64,000 nucleotides of DNA from AR5 sp035762565 (GCA_035762565.1 DASTOJ010000206.1:9620-73619), one strand, 5' to 3'. Shown: positions 23,135 to 32,520, counted from the first letter of the stretch. The notes: generated by a model not told the origin, from the letters alone. Numbers and translations: made by a program.

Positions 23135-24688
23135 ATGGACATGAAGGCGCACGCCGAGGACCTCGCCCGGCGGCGCGCCCGCGCGCGCGGGATGGGCGGG
23201 GCCGAGGCGGTCGCCCGCCAGCACGCGGCGGGCAAGCTCACGGCCCGCGAGCGGATCGCGCGGCTGTTCGACGAGGACACCTTTACCGAGATCGGCGTCC
23301 ACGCCACCCACGCCGGCATCGCGCCCGACCTCGCCGGGCGCGAGACGCCCGCCGACGGCGTGGTGACCGGCTTTGGCAAGGTCGACGGCCGACTGGCCGC
23401 GGTGATCGCCTACGACTTCACGGTGATGGCCGGCTCGATGGGCCGCACCGCCGAGACCAAGTGCAACCGCGCCCGCGAGCTCGCCTACACCAAGCGCATC
23501 CCGATGATCTGGCTGATCGACTCCGCCGGCGCCCGCATCCAGGAGGCGATCGGCTCGCGCTGGTTCGCGGGCGCCGGCCAGCTCTTCCGGGAGGAGTCGA
23601 TCTGGTCCGGCGTGGTGCCGCAGGTGGCGGCGATGATGGGCCCCGGCGCCGCCGGCACCGCCTACATCCCCGCGCTCGCCGACTTCGTGCCGATGGTGAA
23701 GGGGACCAGCCACATGGCCCTGGGCGGCCCCCCGCTGGTGAAGGCGGTGGTGGGCGAGGACGTCACGGCCGAGGAGCTGGGCGGCTCGAAGGTCCACTGC
23801 GAGATCTCCGGCGTCGGCGACCTGGAAGTCGAGGACGACGACGCGTGCATCGCGGTCATCAAGGAGTACCTGTCCTACTTTCCCTCCCACAACCAGGCGT
23901 CGCCGCCGGTCATCGCCTGCGACGATCCGGTGGACCGCCGCGACGACGCGCTGCTGAGCCTCCTGCCCGACAGCCCCCGGCGGGCCTACGACGTCGGGAA
24001 GGTGATCCGCGCCGTCGTGGACCACGGCCGGATGCTCGAGCTCAAGCCGGGCTGGGCCCGGAACATCGTCACCGCGCTGGCCCGCCTCGACGGCCACCCG
24101 GTCGGCGTCGTGGCCAACCAGCCGATGGTCCTGGGCGGCGCCCTGGATCTCGACGCCGCCGACAAGGCCGCCCGCTTCATCATGCTCTGCGACGCCTTCG
24201 GCCTCCCGCTCGTCTTCCTCCAGGACGTCCCCGGCTTCATGGTGGGCAGCAAGGTCGAGCGCGCCGGCATCATCCGCCACGGGGCCAAGATGCTCTACGC
24301 GGTCAGCGAGGCCACGGTGCCCAAGCTGACCGTCGTCATGCGCAAGGCCTACGGGGCGGGGTACTTCGTCATGTGCGGGCGGGCGTACGAGCCCGATCTG
24401 ATCGTGGCGTGGCCGACGGCGGAGATCAGCGTGATGGGTCCGGAAGGGGGGACGAACATCGTCTATCGCAAGGAGATCGCCGCCGCCGACGATCCAGACG
24501 CCGAGCGCGCCCGCCGCGTCGAAGACTTCCGCGCGCTGATCTCGCCGTACATCGCGGCCGGTGCGGCGCTGGTCGACGACGTCATCGACCCCCGGGATAC
24601 CCGCCCCACCCTCGTCCGCGCCCTCGAGATGGCCAGGACCAAGCGCGTGGACCGGCCGTGGCGCAAGCACGGCGTCATGCCGGTGTAG
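23135..24688 (+). CDS. Acyl-CoA carboxylase carboxyltransferase (beta-type)
   Basis: 517 residues with the two-crotonase-domain layout of PccB/MccB-type transferases (N-domain to about 260, C-domain thereafter). It moves the carboxyl group from carboxybiotin to an acyl-CoA. Visible motifs: KLTARERIARLFDE at the start, LIDSAGARIQE, FMVGSKVERAGI, and KAYGAGYFVMCGRAYEPD. The oxyanion-forming glycine pairs GPGAAG and GAGYF are present. Start ATG 23135; ATG 23141 is also possible. The acyl substrate (acetyl, propionyl, methylcrotonyl, geranyl) cannot be fixed without comparison. Confidence 0.9.
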   Translation: MDMKAHAEDLARRRARARGMGGAEAVARQHAAGKLTARERIARLFDEDTFTEIGVHATHAGIAPDLAGRETPADGVVTGFGKVDGRLAAVIAYDFTVMAGSMGRTAETKCNRARELAYTKRIPMIWLIDSAGARIQEAIGSRWFAGAGQLFREESIWSGVVPQVAAMMGPGAAGTAYIPALADFVPMVKGTSHMALGGPPLVKAVVGEDVTAEELGGSKVHCEISGVGDLEVEDDDACIAVIKEYLSYFPSHNQASPPVIACDDPVDRRDDALLSLLPDSPRRAYDVGKVIRAVVDHGRMLELKPGWARNIVTALARLDGHPVGVVANQPMVLGGALDLDAADKAARFIMLCDAFGLPLVFLQDVPGFMVGSKVERAGIIRHGAKMLYAVSEATVPKLTVVMRKAYGAGYFVMCGRAYEPDLIVAWPTAEISVMGPEGGTNIVYRKEIAAADDPDAERARRVEDFRALISPYIAAGAALVDDVIDPRDTRPTLVRALEMARTKRVDRPWRKHGVMPV

Positions 24689-24708
24689 GCGACGAGCGAC
24701 CCCACGAC

Positions 24709-25947
24709 GTGAGCGTTTCCTCCGCCGGCGACGGCGTCGGCTGGCTGGCGGTCCCGGGCGTGTTGCGCGAGCCCGACTATCGCCGGCTGTGGGCCTCCGG
24801 CCTCTTCGTCAATGTCGCCCGCTGGATGGACCTGGTGACGCTGGGGTGGCTGGCGCTGGAGCTGACGGGCTCGCCGTTCATGGTCGGAGTGGCCGCCTTC
24901 GCCCGCTCGGCACCCCTGATGGTCGTCGGCCCCTTCGCCGGAATCGTCGCCGACCGGATGCCGCGCGGCGGCGTCCTGGTCGTCGCGCAGGCGACCGGGG
25001 TCGCGACGGCGCTCGCGCTGGCGGCGCTGTTCGGCACCGGCCGCGGCGGCTACCGGACACTGGTCGCGCTCGAGGTCGTGTTCGGACTGGTGTGGGCGCT
25101 CGACTTCCCGGCTCGGAGGACCTCGCTGTACGCCCTGCTCGGGGCCTCGCGCGTGGCCCAGGCCGTGTCGCTGGAGACCGTGTCGATGCAGATCGCCAAG
25201 ATCCTCGGGCCGCTCGCCGCTGGATTCTGCCTGGCCCGCCTGGGCCCGGAGGCGAGCTTCGCGCTGATGGCGGCGACCTACGCGGGTGGCCTCGCGGCGT
25301 CGAGCGGCCTCCACCGGCGGCTCGGCGGCCCCGCCGGCACGACGGCGCCGACGGTGGCCGCGAGCATGCGGGCGGGGCTCCGGGCGGCCTGGGCGAGTCC
25401 GACCGTGCGCGCGGTCCTGCTCGTCACGGTCGCGATGAACACGCTGTTCTTCCCCTACCAGCACATGCTGCCGGTCTTCGCCCGCGACGTGCTGGCGGTG
25501 GGACCGGTGGCGCTCGGGGGTCTCGTCGCCGCCGACGGCTTCGGCGCTCTGGTCGGCGCGCTGGTGATCGCCTCGCGCCGCGGCCAGCTTCCCCACCGCG
25601 CGATCTTTGGTGGGGCGGTGCTCCTGGCGCCGGTGCTGCTGGTGGGGCTGGCCGGACTGCGCTGGTTTCCCGCGTGCGTCGTGCTGCTGGTCCTGATCGG
25701 GGCGGCCGAGTCCGGGTTCGCGGCGATGCAGAGCACCCTCGTGCTGCTCGCGGCGCCCGACCGGGTGCGCGGCGGGGCGATGGGCATCCTCTCGGCGTGT
25801 ATCGGCACCCAGCCGCTCGGTACGCTGGCCATCGGCGTCCTGGCCGCCGGCGCCGGCGCGCCGGCGGCCTTCGCCGTGAACGCCGCCACCGCGCTGCTCG
25901 TCATCGTGCCGCTGGCGTGGCCGCTGGTGCGCGGGCGCCCGGACTGA
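24709..25947 (+). CDS. Major facilitator superfamily transporter (MFS_3-like)
   Basis: 412 residues from GTG 24709, about 12 hydrophobic segments. The loop after the second segment is GIVADRMPRGGV, a variant of the MFS motif A, and the N-terminus LREPDYRRLWASGL is typical of the EntS-like MFS_3 group of exporters. GTG start 20 bases after the carboxylase. The substrate is unknown. Confidence 0.85.
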   Translation: MSVSSAGDGVGWLAVPGVLREPDYRRLWASGLFVNVARWMDLVTLGWLALELTGSPFMVGVAAFARSAPLMVVGPFAGIVADRMPRGGVLVVAQATGVATALALAALFGTGRGGYRTLVALEVVFGLVWALDFPARRTSLYALLGASRVAQAVSLETVSMQIAKILGPLAAGFCLARLGPEASFALMAATYAGGLAASSGLHRRLGGPAGTTAPTVAASMRAGLRAAWASPTVRAVLLVTVAMNTLFFPYQHMLPVFARDVLAVGPVALGGLVAADGFGALVGALVIASRRGQLPHRAIFGGAVLLAPVLLVGLAGLRWFPACVVLLVLIGAAESGFAAMQSTLVLLAAPDRVRGGAMGILSACIGTQPLGTLAIGVLAAGAGAPAAFAVNAATALLVIVPLAWPLVRGRPD

Positions 25948-25967
25948 CGCCGCCGGCACTCCGATCC

Positions 25968-25996
25968 TTGCCGATCGTCAGGCACTCTTCTATGCT
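25968..25996 (+). promoter_or_regulatory. Candidate promoter of the HSL-type hydrolase gene
   Basis: TTGCCG (25968-25973), 17-base spacer, TATGCT (25991-25996). It sits 20 bases after the MFS stop and leaves a leader of about 175 bases before the hydrolase start. That leader is GC-rich with a CCCGT...ACGGG hairpin at about 26016-26034 and no recognisable riboswitch. Confidence 0.6.
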
Positions 25997-26178
25997 CGGG
26001 GCCGGAGTTGCTGGTCCCGTGACGTGAACGGGAGGACCGCACGGCGAAGTCGCAGGCCGGGCCCGCGAAGAGGGTGCAAAGGGCGGCCCGATGCCCCTGA
26101 AGGGCGCGAGGTCAGCAGCCCATCCGCCGAGGCCGGATCCCGGAGCCCGCCGGCGCGAGCGGCCCGGAGTAACCGAGG

Positions 26179-27153
26179 ATGCCCAGCTGGCGAGCGCGCG
26201 GCCTGACGCTGGCGATCCGGATGCTCATGCGTCGCGCCGACTGGGGCGATCCGCCGACGCTGGTGCGACGGGCTCGTCGCCTCTTCGGGGCCCCGAATCC
26301 GCTCCAGTGGCTTCGCACGCGCGGAGTTCGAATCCGGCCCGTCAGCAAGGGAACTGTGCGCGGAGAGTGGGTTGCCGCCGACCAATCGGACCCAGATCTC
26401 GGCGTCGTCCTCTATCTGCACGGCGGGGGGTACGTCGCCGGCTCGCCCGCGACCCATCGCCCGATCACCGCTGCGCTCGCGCGGCTGGCACGACGGCGCG
26501 TGTTCAGCCTGGACTACCGGCTCGCTCCCGAGCACCGGTTTCCCGCCGCGCTGGACGACGCTGCGGCCGCCTACCGCTGGCTGCTGGAGCAGGGGACTCC
26601 CGCGTCCTCGCTGGTGCTCGCCGGCGACTCCGCCGGCGGCGGCCTCGTGCTCGCCACCCTCCTGAAAGTCCGGGAAGAGGGATGGCCGGCCCCGGCCTGC
26701 GCTGCCTGCTTCTCGCCGTGGACCGACCTGGCCGCCACCGGCGAGTCCGCGCGTGAGAACGACGGCCGCTGCGCGATGCTCCGGCCGGACAGCATCAGCG
26801 CCTTCGCCCGCCTCTATCTCGGTGACACCCCGCCGCAGCACCCGTACGCCTCCCCGGTCTACGCCGACCTCGGTGGCCTACCGCCACTGCTCCTGCAAGT
26901 CGGATCCGACGAGCTTCTGCTCGACGACACCCGCCGCATTCACGCCAAGATCCAGGCCGCCGGCGGCCCCAGCACCCTCCAGATCTTCGACGGCGTCTTC
27001 CACGGCTGGCACGTACTCGCCCCTCTCCTCCCCGAATCCCGCCAAGCCCTCCACCAAGCCGCCCACTTCCTCAACACCCCCCACGCCCCACCCACAAGGC
27101 CAGGTCGACCGATGCCATCGGCCCAAGCGCCACCCCGTGCAGGGACAAAGTGA
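26179..27153 (+). CDS. Alpha/beta hydrolase of the hormone-sensitive-lipase (esterase) family
   Basis: 324 residues. The oxyanion motif HGGGYVAGS (about residue 80), nucleophile elbow GDSAGG (Ser about 155), acid in SDELLLDD and the catalytic His in FHGWHVL are in the family order. It hydrolyses short acyl esters; natural substrate unknown. The last 25 residues are Pro-rich and not part of the fold. It converges on rpoD across a large inverted repeat. Confidence 0.9.
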   Translation: MPSWRARGLTLAIRMLMRRADWGDPPTLVRRARRLFGAPNPLQWLRTRGVRIRPVSKGTVRGEWVAADQSDPDLGVVLYLHGGGYVAGSPATHRPITAALARLARRRVFSLDYRLAPEHRFPAALDDAAAAYRWLLEQGTPASSLVLAGDSAGGGLVLATLLKVREEGWPAPACAACFSPWTDLAATGESARENDGRCAMLRPDSISAFARLYLGDTPPQHPYASPVYADLGGLPPLLLQVGSDELLLDDTRRIHAKIQAAGGPSTLQIFDGVFHGWHVLAPLLPESRQALHQAAHFLNTPHAPPTRPGRPMPSAQAPPRAGTK

Positions 27154-27177
27154 GCGTTTCACGAGACCTCGCGGGCA

Positions 27178-27329
27178 GGCCCGTGGCGGGCGGCCCCCCG
27201 GGTGGGGTCGCTCGACCCGTTTCCCGCAAGGCAGATTTCACCCCGAGCGTTGATGGGGAACCGAGCGCTGTGACGAAGTCCGGCCCCGTGGTCGAGCGAC
27301 CCCACCCGGGGGGCCGCCCGCCACGGGCC
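27178..27329. repeat. Large inverted repeat (40-bp perfect arms) between hydrolase and rpoD
   Basis: 27178-27217 is perfectly complementary to 27290-27329, with 72 bases between. It fills nearly the whole gap between two convergent genes. No transposase is present. It could be a miniature mobile element, a bidirectional terminator, or both. It is not the same family as the 60-bp element at 49705, although both share GGTGGGG runs. Confidence 0.75.
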
Positions 27330-27336
27330 GGCTCGG

Positions 27337-28833
27337 CTAATTCTCGATGAAGGCGCGGAGATTGCGCCCGCGGAGGGGATGGCGCAGCTTGCGGAGCGCC
27401 TTGGCCTCGATCTGCCGGATACGCTCACGCGTGACGGCGAAGCGCTTGCCCACCTCTTCCAGCGTATGCTCGCCCTCTTCGCCGATGCCGAAGCGCAGGC
27501 GCAGGATCTCCTTCTCCTTGGGCGAGAGCGTCGCCAGGGCCCGCTCGACCTGGCTGGTGAGGTCCTGGCTCATCAGCGAGTCGTTGGGCGAGCCGGCGCT
27601 CTTGTCCTCGAGGAAGTCCCCCAGCTCGGAGTCCTCGCCGATCGGGGTCTCCAGCGACAGCGGCTTGCGCGACGATTCCAGGATCAACCGCACCTTCTTC
27701 GCCGGCACACCGGTCCGCTGGGCCAGCTCCTCGGGCGTGGGCTCGCGGCCCATCTCGTTGATCATGTTCCGGTTCACCCGGGAGATGCGGTTGAGCGTCT
27801 CCACCATGTGCACCGGGATCCGGATCGTTCGCGAATGGTCGGCAATCGCCCGGGTGATCGCCTGCCGGATCCACCAGGTGGCGTAGGTCGAGAACTTGAA
27901 CCCGCGCCGGTACTGGAACCGATCCACGGCCTTCATGAGGCCGATGTTGCCCTCCTGGACGAGGTCGAGCAGCGAGAGGTCGCTGCCCAGGTAGCGCTTG
28001 GCCACCGAGACGACCAGACGCAGATTGGCCTCCATCAGCTCCCGCTTGGCCTGGCGCACGGTGCGGTCGCTCTCGTCGATCTGCTGGATCAGCTGGATCA
28101 GCTGCCGCCTCGGGAGCCCGGCCTCCGCCTCCAGCCGCCTCAGCTCGCGGGTGCCCGCCGTGGTCCGGGACCGGCGCACCTCGTCGGCCATCTCATGCAG
28201 TCGCTTGCAGTGACGGCGCACCCGGCCCGCCATGTCGTCGATCAGGGCCGGCTTGAGCGGCATCTCGGCGACCGTCTTCTGGATCGCCTCGCGCTGGGTC
28301 GCGATCAACCGCAGTACGTTGGCTCGCGAGGCGGCGGAGCGCCGCCGGTCGTCGAGCGACGCCTCCAGCCGCTGGATCTTGTGCTCGAAACGCCGGATCC
28401 GGCTGAAGGCGAGCAGGACGGGCCGGATCTCCTTGGCCTCCAGCTCGCCGCCCTCCGGCAGGACGATGACGTCGTCGGCGGCGATGTCGCCGCGACGGAG
28501 CCGGTCGCCCACGTCGAGCAGCACGCTCACGGCCATCGGAATGCCGGCAAGTCCCCGGCGCAGCGCGATCTGGCCGACTTCGATCCTCCGCCCGATCTGC
28601 ACTTCCTGCTGGGCAGTTAGGAGGGGGACCTTGCCGATCTCCTTCAGATACAGACGGACGGGGTCCTCGCCCTTGGCCGGGAGCGGGGTGAGGACTTCCT
28701 CAGAGACAGGCGGCAACTCCTCCTCGGCGTCCTCGGCGAGGACCGGCGCTCCGTGCTCCTCCTCGGTCGCCAGCACCGCCGGGACTGTCTCGGTCGCGTC
28801 GATCGTCGTATTCGCGGTCTCTCGGAATGTCAT
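27337..28833 (-). CDS. rpoD: Primary sigma factor RpoD (sigma-70)
   Basis: 498 residues. An acidic N-terminal stretch (about 1-55) replaces a full region 1.1. Region 1.2 starts at DPVRLYLKEIGKVPLL, followed by a helical non-conserved insertion to about 250. Regions 2.1-2.4 include LVVSVAKRY, LDLVQEGNIGLMKAVDRF and FSTYATWWIRQAI; region 3 and region 4 (TLEEVGKRFAVTRERIRQIE) complete it. It directs RNA polymerase to TTGACA/TATAAT promoters, consistent with the boxes seen in this window. No dnaG upstream within view. Confidence 0.96.
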   Translation of the reverse strand: MTFRETANTTIDATETVPAVLATEEEHGAPVLAEDAEEELPPVSEEVLTPLPAKGEDPVRLYLKEIGKVPLLTAQQEVQIGRRIEVGQIALRRGLAGIPMAVSVLLDVGDRLRRGDIAADDVIVLPEGGELEAKEIRPVLLAFSRIRRFEHKIQRLEASLDDRRRSAASRANVLRLIATQREAIQKTVAEMPLKPALIDDMAGRVRRHCKRLHEMADEVRRSRTTAGTRELRRLEAEAGLPRRQLIQLIQQIDESDRTVRQAKRELMEANLRLVVSVAKRYLGSDLSLLDLVQEGNIGLMKAVDRFQYRRGFKFSTYATWWIRQAITRAIADHSRTIRIPVHMVETLNRISRVNRNMINEMGREPTPEELAQRTGVPAKKVRLILESSRKPLSLETPIGEDSELGDFLEDKSAGSPNDSLMSQDLTSQVERALATLSPKEKEILRLRFGIGEEGEHTLEEVGKRFAVTRERIRQIEAKALRKLRHPLRGRNLRAFIEN

Positions 28834-29188
28834 CGTGTCACCGGGCCGATCTTTTTGCCCTTTTGATGAGTCGGAACCACCGATCGTTTCTGTCGAGTGG
28901 GTTCAAAAAACAAGCCAACGCTTCCGCGTCCTCCCTAACCGGTTGTAAGGTCTACGGCGCCCTCGAGAGGGCGGCCCGCCGGCCCTGGTGGGATGGGAAT
29001 TCCGGTTCACCTATTCACCCTTGGGTTCTCCTGTTATGATGGCCGCGCCCGGGAGGTCAATTGGAGGCCGAGGCCAGAGCAGTCGGGTTTGTCGTGCCGG
29101 ATCAGGCTCGGCCCCTTGTAACAACCGTCACCCCACCGGCGTTCCCCGCAGACGTAGAACGAAGAAGGATGAAGGCAGGAGTGCGTTA
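28834..29188. other. Divergent intergenic region rpoD / malic enzyme (355 bp)
   Basis: No gene or RNA was recognised. The rpoD-proximal part is the most A/T-rich in this neighbourhood (runs of T and A around 28850-28915) and is the likely site of the rpoD promoter, but no boxes fit convincingly. A small CGCCCT-CGAG-AGGGCG hairpin lies at 28958-28973. TTCACC (15-base spacer) TATGAT at about 29014-29040 is a weak forward promoter candidate. Confidence 0.5.
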
Positions 29189-30628
29189 GTGTCGGCCGTC
29201 ACGCCCAGCGCCTCCTACAGCGTGACGGTGCGCCTGTCGATCACCAACCGGCCCGGCATGCTGGGCCGTGTCGCCATGGCGATCGGCGACGCCGGCGGGG
29301 ACATCGGTGCCGTCGACCTCGTGGAGTCGACGCGCGAGCGCATCGTGCGGGACATCACGATCAACTCCCGGGACAGCGACCACGGCCAGCAGATCGTCAA
29401 CCGGCTCAAGCGCCTGACCGGCGTGCGGGTCGTCAACACCTCCGATCGCACGTTCCTCATGCACCTCGGCGGCAAGATCGAGGTCAGGAACAAGGTGCCG
29501 ATCCGGACCCGCGACGACCTGTCGATGGCGTACACGCCGGGGGTGGCGCGGGTATGCATGGCCATCCGGGAGGACCGCCAGAGGGCCTTCGCCCTGACGA
29601 TCAAGCAGAACACGGTCGCCGTGGTGACCGATGGCACCGCGGTGCTCGGCCTGGGCGACATCGGGCCGGAGGCCGCCCTGCCGGTGATGGAAGGCAAGGC
29701 GATGCTGTTCAAGGAGTTCGCCGGCGTCGACGCCTTTCCGATCTGCCTGGCCACCAGGGATCCCGCCAAGATCGTCGAGACCGTCAAGTACCTGGCGCCG
29801 GGCTTCGGAGGGATCAATCTCGAAGACATCGCCGCCCCGCGCTGCTTCGAGATCGAGGAGCGGCTGCGCAAGGACCTCGACATCCCGGTCTTCCACGACG
29901 ACCAGCACGGCACGGCGGTGGTGGTGCTGGCGGCGCTGGTGAACGCGCTGCGCATCGTGAAGAAGCCGCTGCGCTCGCTCCGGGTGGTGGTGACCGGGGT
30001 GGGGGCGGCGGGGACGGCGACCATCAAGATCCTCCAGTCGAGCGGCGTGCGCGACATCGTGGGGGTCGACGAGCACGGCGCGCTGCACCGCGGGCGGGCC
30101 AAGGGCATGGACTTCATGAAGCGCTGGGTGGCGGCCAGTACCAACCCGCGGCAGGTCAGGGGTGGGCTCGCCGAGGCCATCCACCGCGCCGACGTGTTCA
30201 TCGGCCTGTCGGTGCCGGGTATCCTCTCGGTGCGCGACGTGAGGACAATGGCGCGAGATCCCATCGTGTTCGCCATGGCCAATCCGGTGCCCGAGATCCA
30301 GCCCGAGGAGGCGGAAAAGCACGTGCGGGTCATCGCCACCGGCCGCTCGGATTATCCGAACCAGATCAATAACGTCCTGTGCTTCCCCGGCTTCTTTCGT
30401 GGCCTGCTGGACAGCCGGGCCCGCACCGTGAACGACGAGATGAAAGTCGCGGCCGCGCGGGCGCTGGCCGGCTGCGTGGCCCGCAGCGAGCTCAGCGCGG
30501 AGTACATCATCCCCAGCGTCTTCAACAAGACGGTCGCCCCGGCGGTGGCCGAGGGCGTGGCCCGGGCGGCCTGGGAGACCGGCGCCGCCCGCCGCCGCCG
30601 CCGCTTCGACGTCTCCGTGCTCCAGTGA
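29189..30628 (+). CDS. NAD(P)-dependent malic enzyme with N-terminal ACT domain
   Basis: 479 residues from GTG 29189 (CAGGAG seven bases upstream); longer in-frame starts lack similarity. Residues about 5-80 are an ACT regulatory domain (ITNRPGMLGRVAMAIGDAGG). The malic enzyme follows: YTPGVARVC, catalytic Lys in EGKAMLFKEFAG, metal-binding EDI...HDDQHGTAVV, and the NAD site TGVGAAGTA. It decarboxylates malate to pyruvate. The ACT domain implies allosteric control by an amino acid or similar small ligand. The stop overlaps the next gene (GTGA). Confidence 0.93.
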   Translation: MSAVTPSASYSVTVRLSITNRPGMLGRVAMAIGDAGGDIGAVDLVESTRERIVRDITINSRDSDHGQQIVNRLKRLTGVRVVNTSDRTFLMHLGGKIEVRNKVPIRTRDDLSMAYTPGVARVCMAIREDRQRAFALTIKQNTVAVVTDGTAVLGLGDIGPEAALPVMEGKAMLFKEFAGVDAFPICLATRDPAKIVETVKYLAPGFGGINLEDIAAPRCFEIEERLRKDLDIPVFHDDQHGTAVVVLAALVNALRIVKKPLRSLRVVVTGVGAAGTATIKILQSSGVRDIVGVDEHGALHRGRAKGMDFMKRWVAASTNPRQVRGGLAEAIHRADVFIGLSVPGILSVRDVRTMARDPIVFAMANPVPEIQPEEAEKHVRVIATGRSDYPNQINNVLCFPGFFRGLLDSRARTVNDEMKVAAARALAGCVARSELSAEYIIPSVFNKTVAPAVAEGVARAAWETGAARRRRRFDVSVLQ

Positions 30629-31338
30629 TCCGCTACTCGATCGTCATCCCGGCGTTCAACGAGGCCCATCGCCTGCCGCCCTACCTCGAAGAGGTCGCCG
30701 AGTTCTTCGACGGCCGGGGTGAGCCCTACGAGGTGCTCGTGGTGGACGACGGCTCCACCGACGGCACGGTGGCGGCGGTCCGGGCGCTGGCGGAGCGGCA
30801 TCCCGCCGTGCGGCTGCTCCTGCTGGGGCGCAACCGTGGCAAGGGGGCGGCCGTGCGGGCCGGGATGCTCGCCGCCTCCGGCGCTCTCCGGCTCTTCACC
30901 GACGCCGACGGGGCCACTCCGATCACCGAGCTGAAGCGGCTGGAGGCGGCCCTGGCCGCCGGCGCCGACGTCGTGATCGGCTCGCGTGTGCTCGTCGATC
31001 CAGCGGTGTCGGTGCGCGCGCGGCCCCATCGGGTGGCGGCCGGCCGGGTCTTCAACTGGCTGGTGGCGCGCCTGGGGCTGCGCGGCGTGGCCGATTCGCA
31101 GTGCGGCTTCAAGCTGTTCACGGGCAGCGCCGCCCGGGCGCTGTGCGGCGCGCTCCGGACCGAGGGCTTCGCATTCGACGTGGAGCTGCTGCTGCGGGCG
31201 CAGGCGGCCGGCTGCCGCATCGCCGAAGTCGCGGTGAACTGGGCCGATCAGGAGGGCAGCAAGGTCGGAGTGCTCCGAAGCGGGCCCGGGATGCTCGTGC
31301 AGATCGTCCGGGCGCGGTGGCGGGTGCGGGGCCGGTGA
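30625..31338 (+). CDS. Family 2 glycosyltransferase (dolichyl-phosphate-mannose synthase-like)
   Basis: 237 residues from GTG overlapping the malic-enzyme stop. GT-A fold signatures are complete: IVIPAFNEAHRLP, VVDDGSTDGT, GKGAAVRAGM, the metal-binding DADG and CGFKLF. No membrane segments are obvious, so it is a cytoplasmic, membrane-associated enzyme that probably charges a polyprenyl phosphate with a sugar. It would supply a donor to the GT-C protein at 33237. Confidence 0.9.
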   Translation: MIRYSIVIPAFNEAHRLPPYLEEVAEFFDGRGEPYEVLVVDDGSTDGTVAAVRALAERHPAVRLLLLGRNRGKGAAVRAGMLAASGALRLFTDADGATPITELKRLEAALAAGADVVIGSRVLVDPAVSVRARPHRVAAGRVFNWLVARLGLRGVADSQCGFKLFTGSAARALCGALRTEGFAFDVELLLRAQAAGCRIAEVAVNWADQEGSKVGVLRSGPGMLVQIVRARWRVRGR

Positions 31339-32492
31339 GCCTCGCCCGGCGGGTGCTGGAGGTCGAGCCGTTCCTGGCCGTCGAGGTGGCCGAGCGGGCC
31401 CAGGAGCTCGAGCGCCAGGGCGTCGACGTCGTGCACCTGGGGTACGGGGAGCCCGACTTCGCCCCGCCGGCCGTCGTACGGCAAGCGCTCGAGCGGGCGG
31501 TCCGGGACGGTCACATGCGGTACACGCACAGCCTCGGGCTGCTGCCCCTGCGCGAGGCGATCGCCGATCACTACCGGGTGACCTACGGCGTGAAGGTGTC
31601 GCCCGAGCAGATCCTGGTCACGCCCGGCACCTCCCCGGCCATGATGCTGCTGTTCGGCGCGCTGCTGGACCCCGGCGACGAGGTCGTCCTGAGCGATCCG
31701 TACTACGCGTGCTATCCGAACTTCATCCGGTACGCCGAGGGCGTGCCGGTCTACGTCGACACCACCGAGGAGGACGGCTTCCAGTACCGGCCGGAGGCGA
31801 TCGCGCCGCACCTGGGCCCGCGCACGCGCGCGCTCGTCGTCAACTCGCCGGCCAACCCCACCGGGGCGGTCCTGGCGCCCGAGCGCATGGCGGCCATCGC
31901 GGCGCTGGCGCAGGCGCGCTCGACGTTCGTCGTCGCCGACGAGATCTACCACGGCCTCACCGAGGGCGGCCGCGACCGCTCGGTCCTGGAATTCACCGAC
32001 CGCGCGTTCGTCCTCAACGGCTTCTCCAAGGCCTTTGCGATGACCGGCTGGCGGCTGGGCTACCTCATCGCCCCGCCCAGCCACGTGCGCGCGCTCCAGC
32101 GGCTGGCCGGCAACTTCTTCATCTCGACCAACGAGTTCGTCCAGTGGGCCGGCGTGGCCGCTCTGCGCGAGGCGGCCCACGAGCCGGCCCGCTTCGCCCG
32201 CGTCTTCGCCGAGCGGCGCCGTCTCATGATCGACGGGCTGCGGGCCCTCGGCTTCGGCGTGGGGTTCGAGCCGACCGGCGCCTTCTACATCCTGGCCAAC
32301 GCGCGCCACTTCTCGGGCGACTCCGTGCGCTTTGCCTACGAGATCCTCGACGGCTGCCACGTCGCGGTCACGCCTGGCGTGGCGTTCGGGAAGAACGCCG
32401 AGGGCTATCTCCGGTTCTCGTACTCGGCGTCCGCCGAGCGCATCCGGGAGGGCCTGCGCCGGCTCGGCGCCTTCCTCGCGACGCGCCGGTGA
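31335..32492 (+). CDS. PLP-dependent aminotransferase, class I/II
   Basis: 385 residues from GTG in the GTGA overlap. Fold type I aspartate-aminotransferase-like: LGYGEPDF, the NSPANPTGAVL motif (Asn), ADEIYHGL (Asp) and the Schiff-base Lys in NGFSKAFAMTGWRLG. The C-terminal Arg (LRFSYSAS) that binds the substrate carboxylate is present. Substrate unknown; family includes aspartate/alanine-type transaminases. The cluster context may be incidental. Confidence 0.9.
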   Translation: MSLARRVLEVEPFLAVEVAERAQELERQGVDVVHLGYGEPDFAPPAVVRQALERAVRDGHMRYTHSLGLLPLREAIADHYRVTYGVKVSPEQILVTPGTSPAMMLLFGALLDPGDEVVLSDPYYACYPNFIRYAEGVPVYVDTTEEDGFQYRPEAIAPHLGPRTRALVVNSPANPTGAVLAPERMAAIAALAQARSTFVVADEIYHGLTEGGRDRSVLEFTDRAFVLNGFSKAFAMTGWRLGYLIAPPSHVRALQRLAGNFFISTNEFVQWAGVAALREAAHEPARFARVFAERRRLMIDGLRALGFGVGFEPTGAFYILANARHFSGDSVRFAYEILDGCHVAVTPGVAFGKNAEGYLRFSYSASAERIREGLRRLGAFLATRR

Positions 32493-32520
32493 CGCGTTCG
32501 CCGTGCCCGCCCTGAGCGGC

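Noticed and set aside
26090..26160. SAM-I or cobalamin riboswitch before the hydrolase
   Set aside because: GGCCCGATG resembles a piece of SAM-I, but the kink-turn, the GGCAACC partner and the P1 stem are absent, and the downstream gene does not fit.
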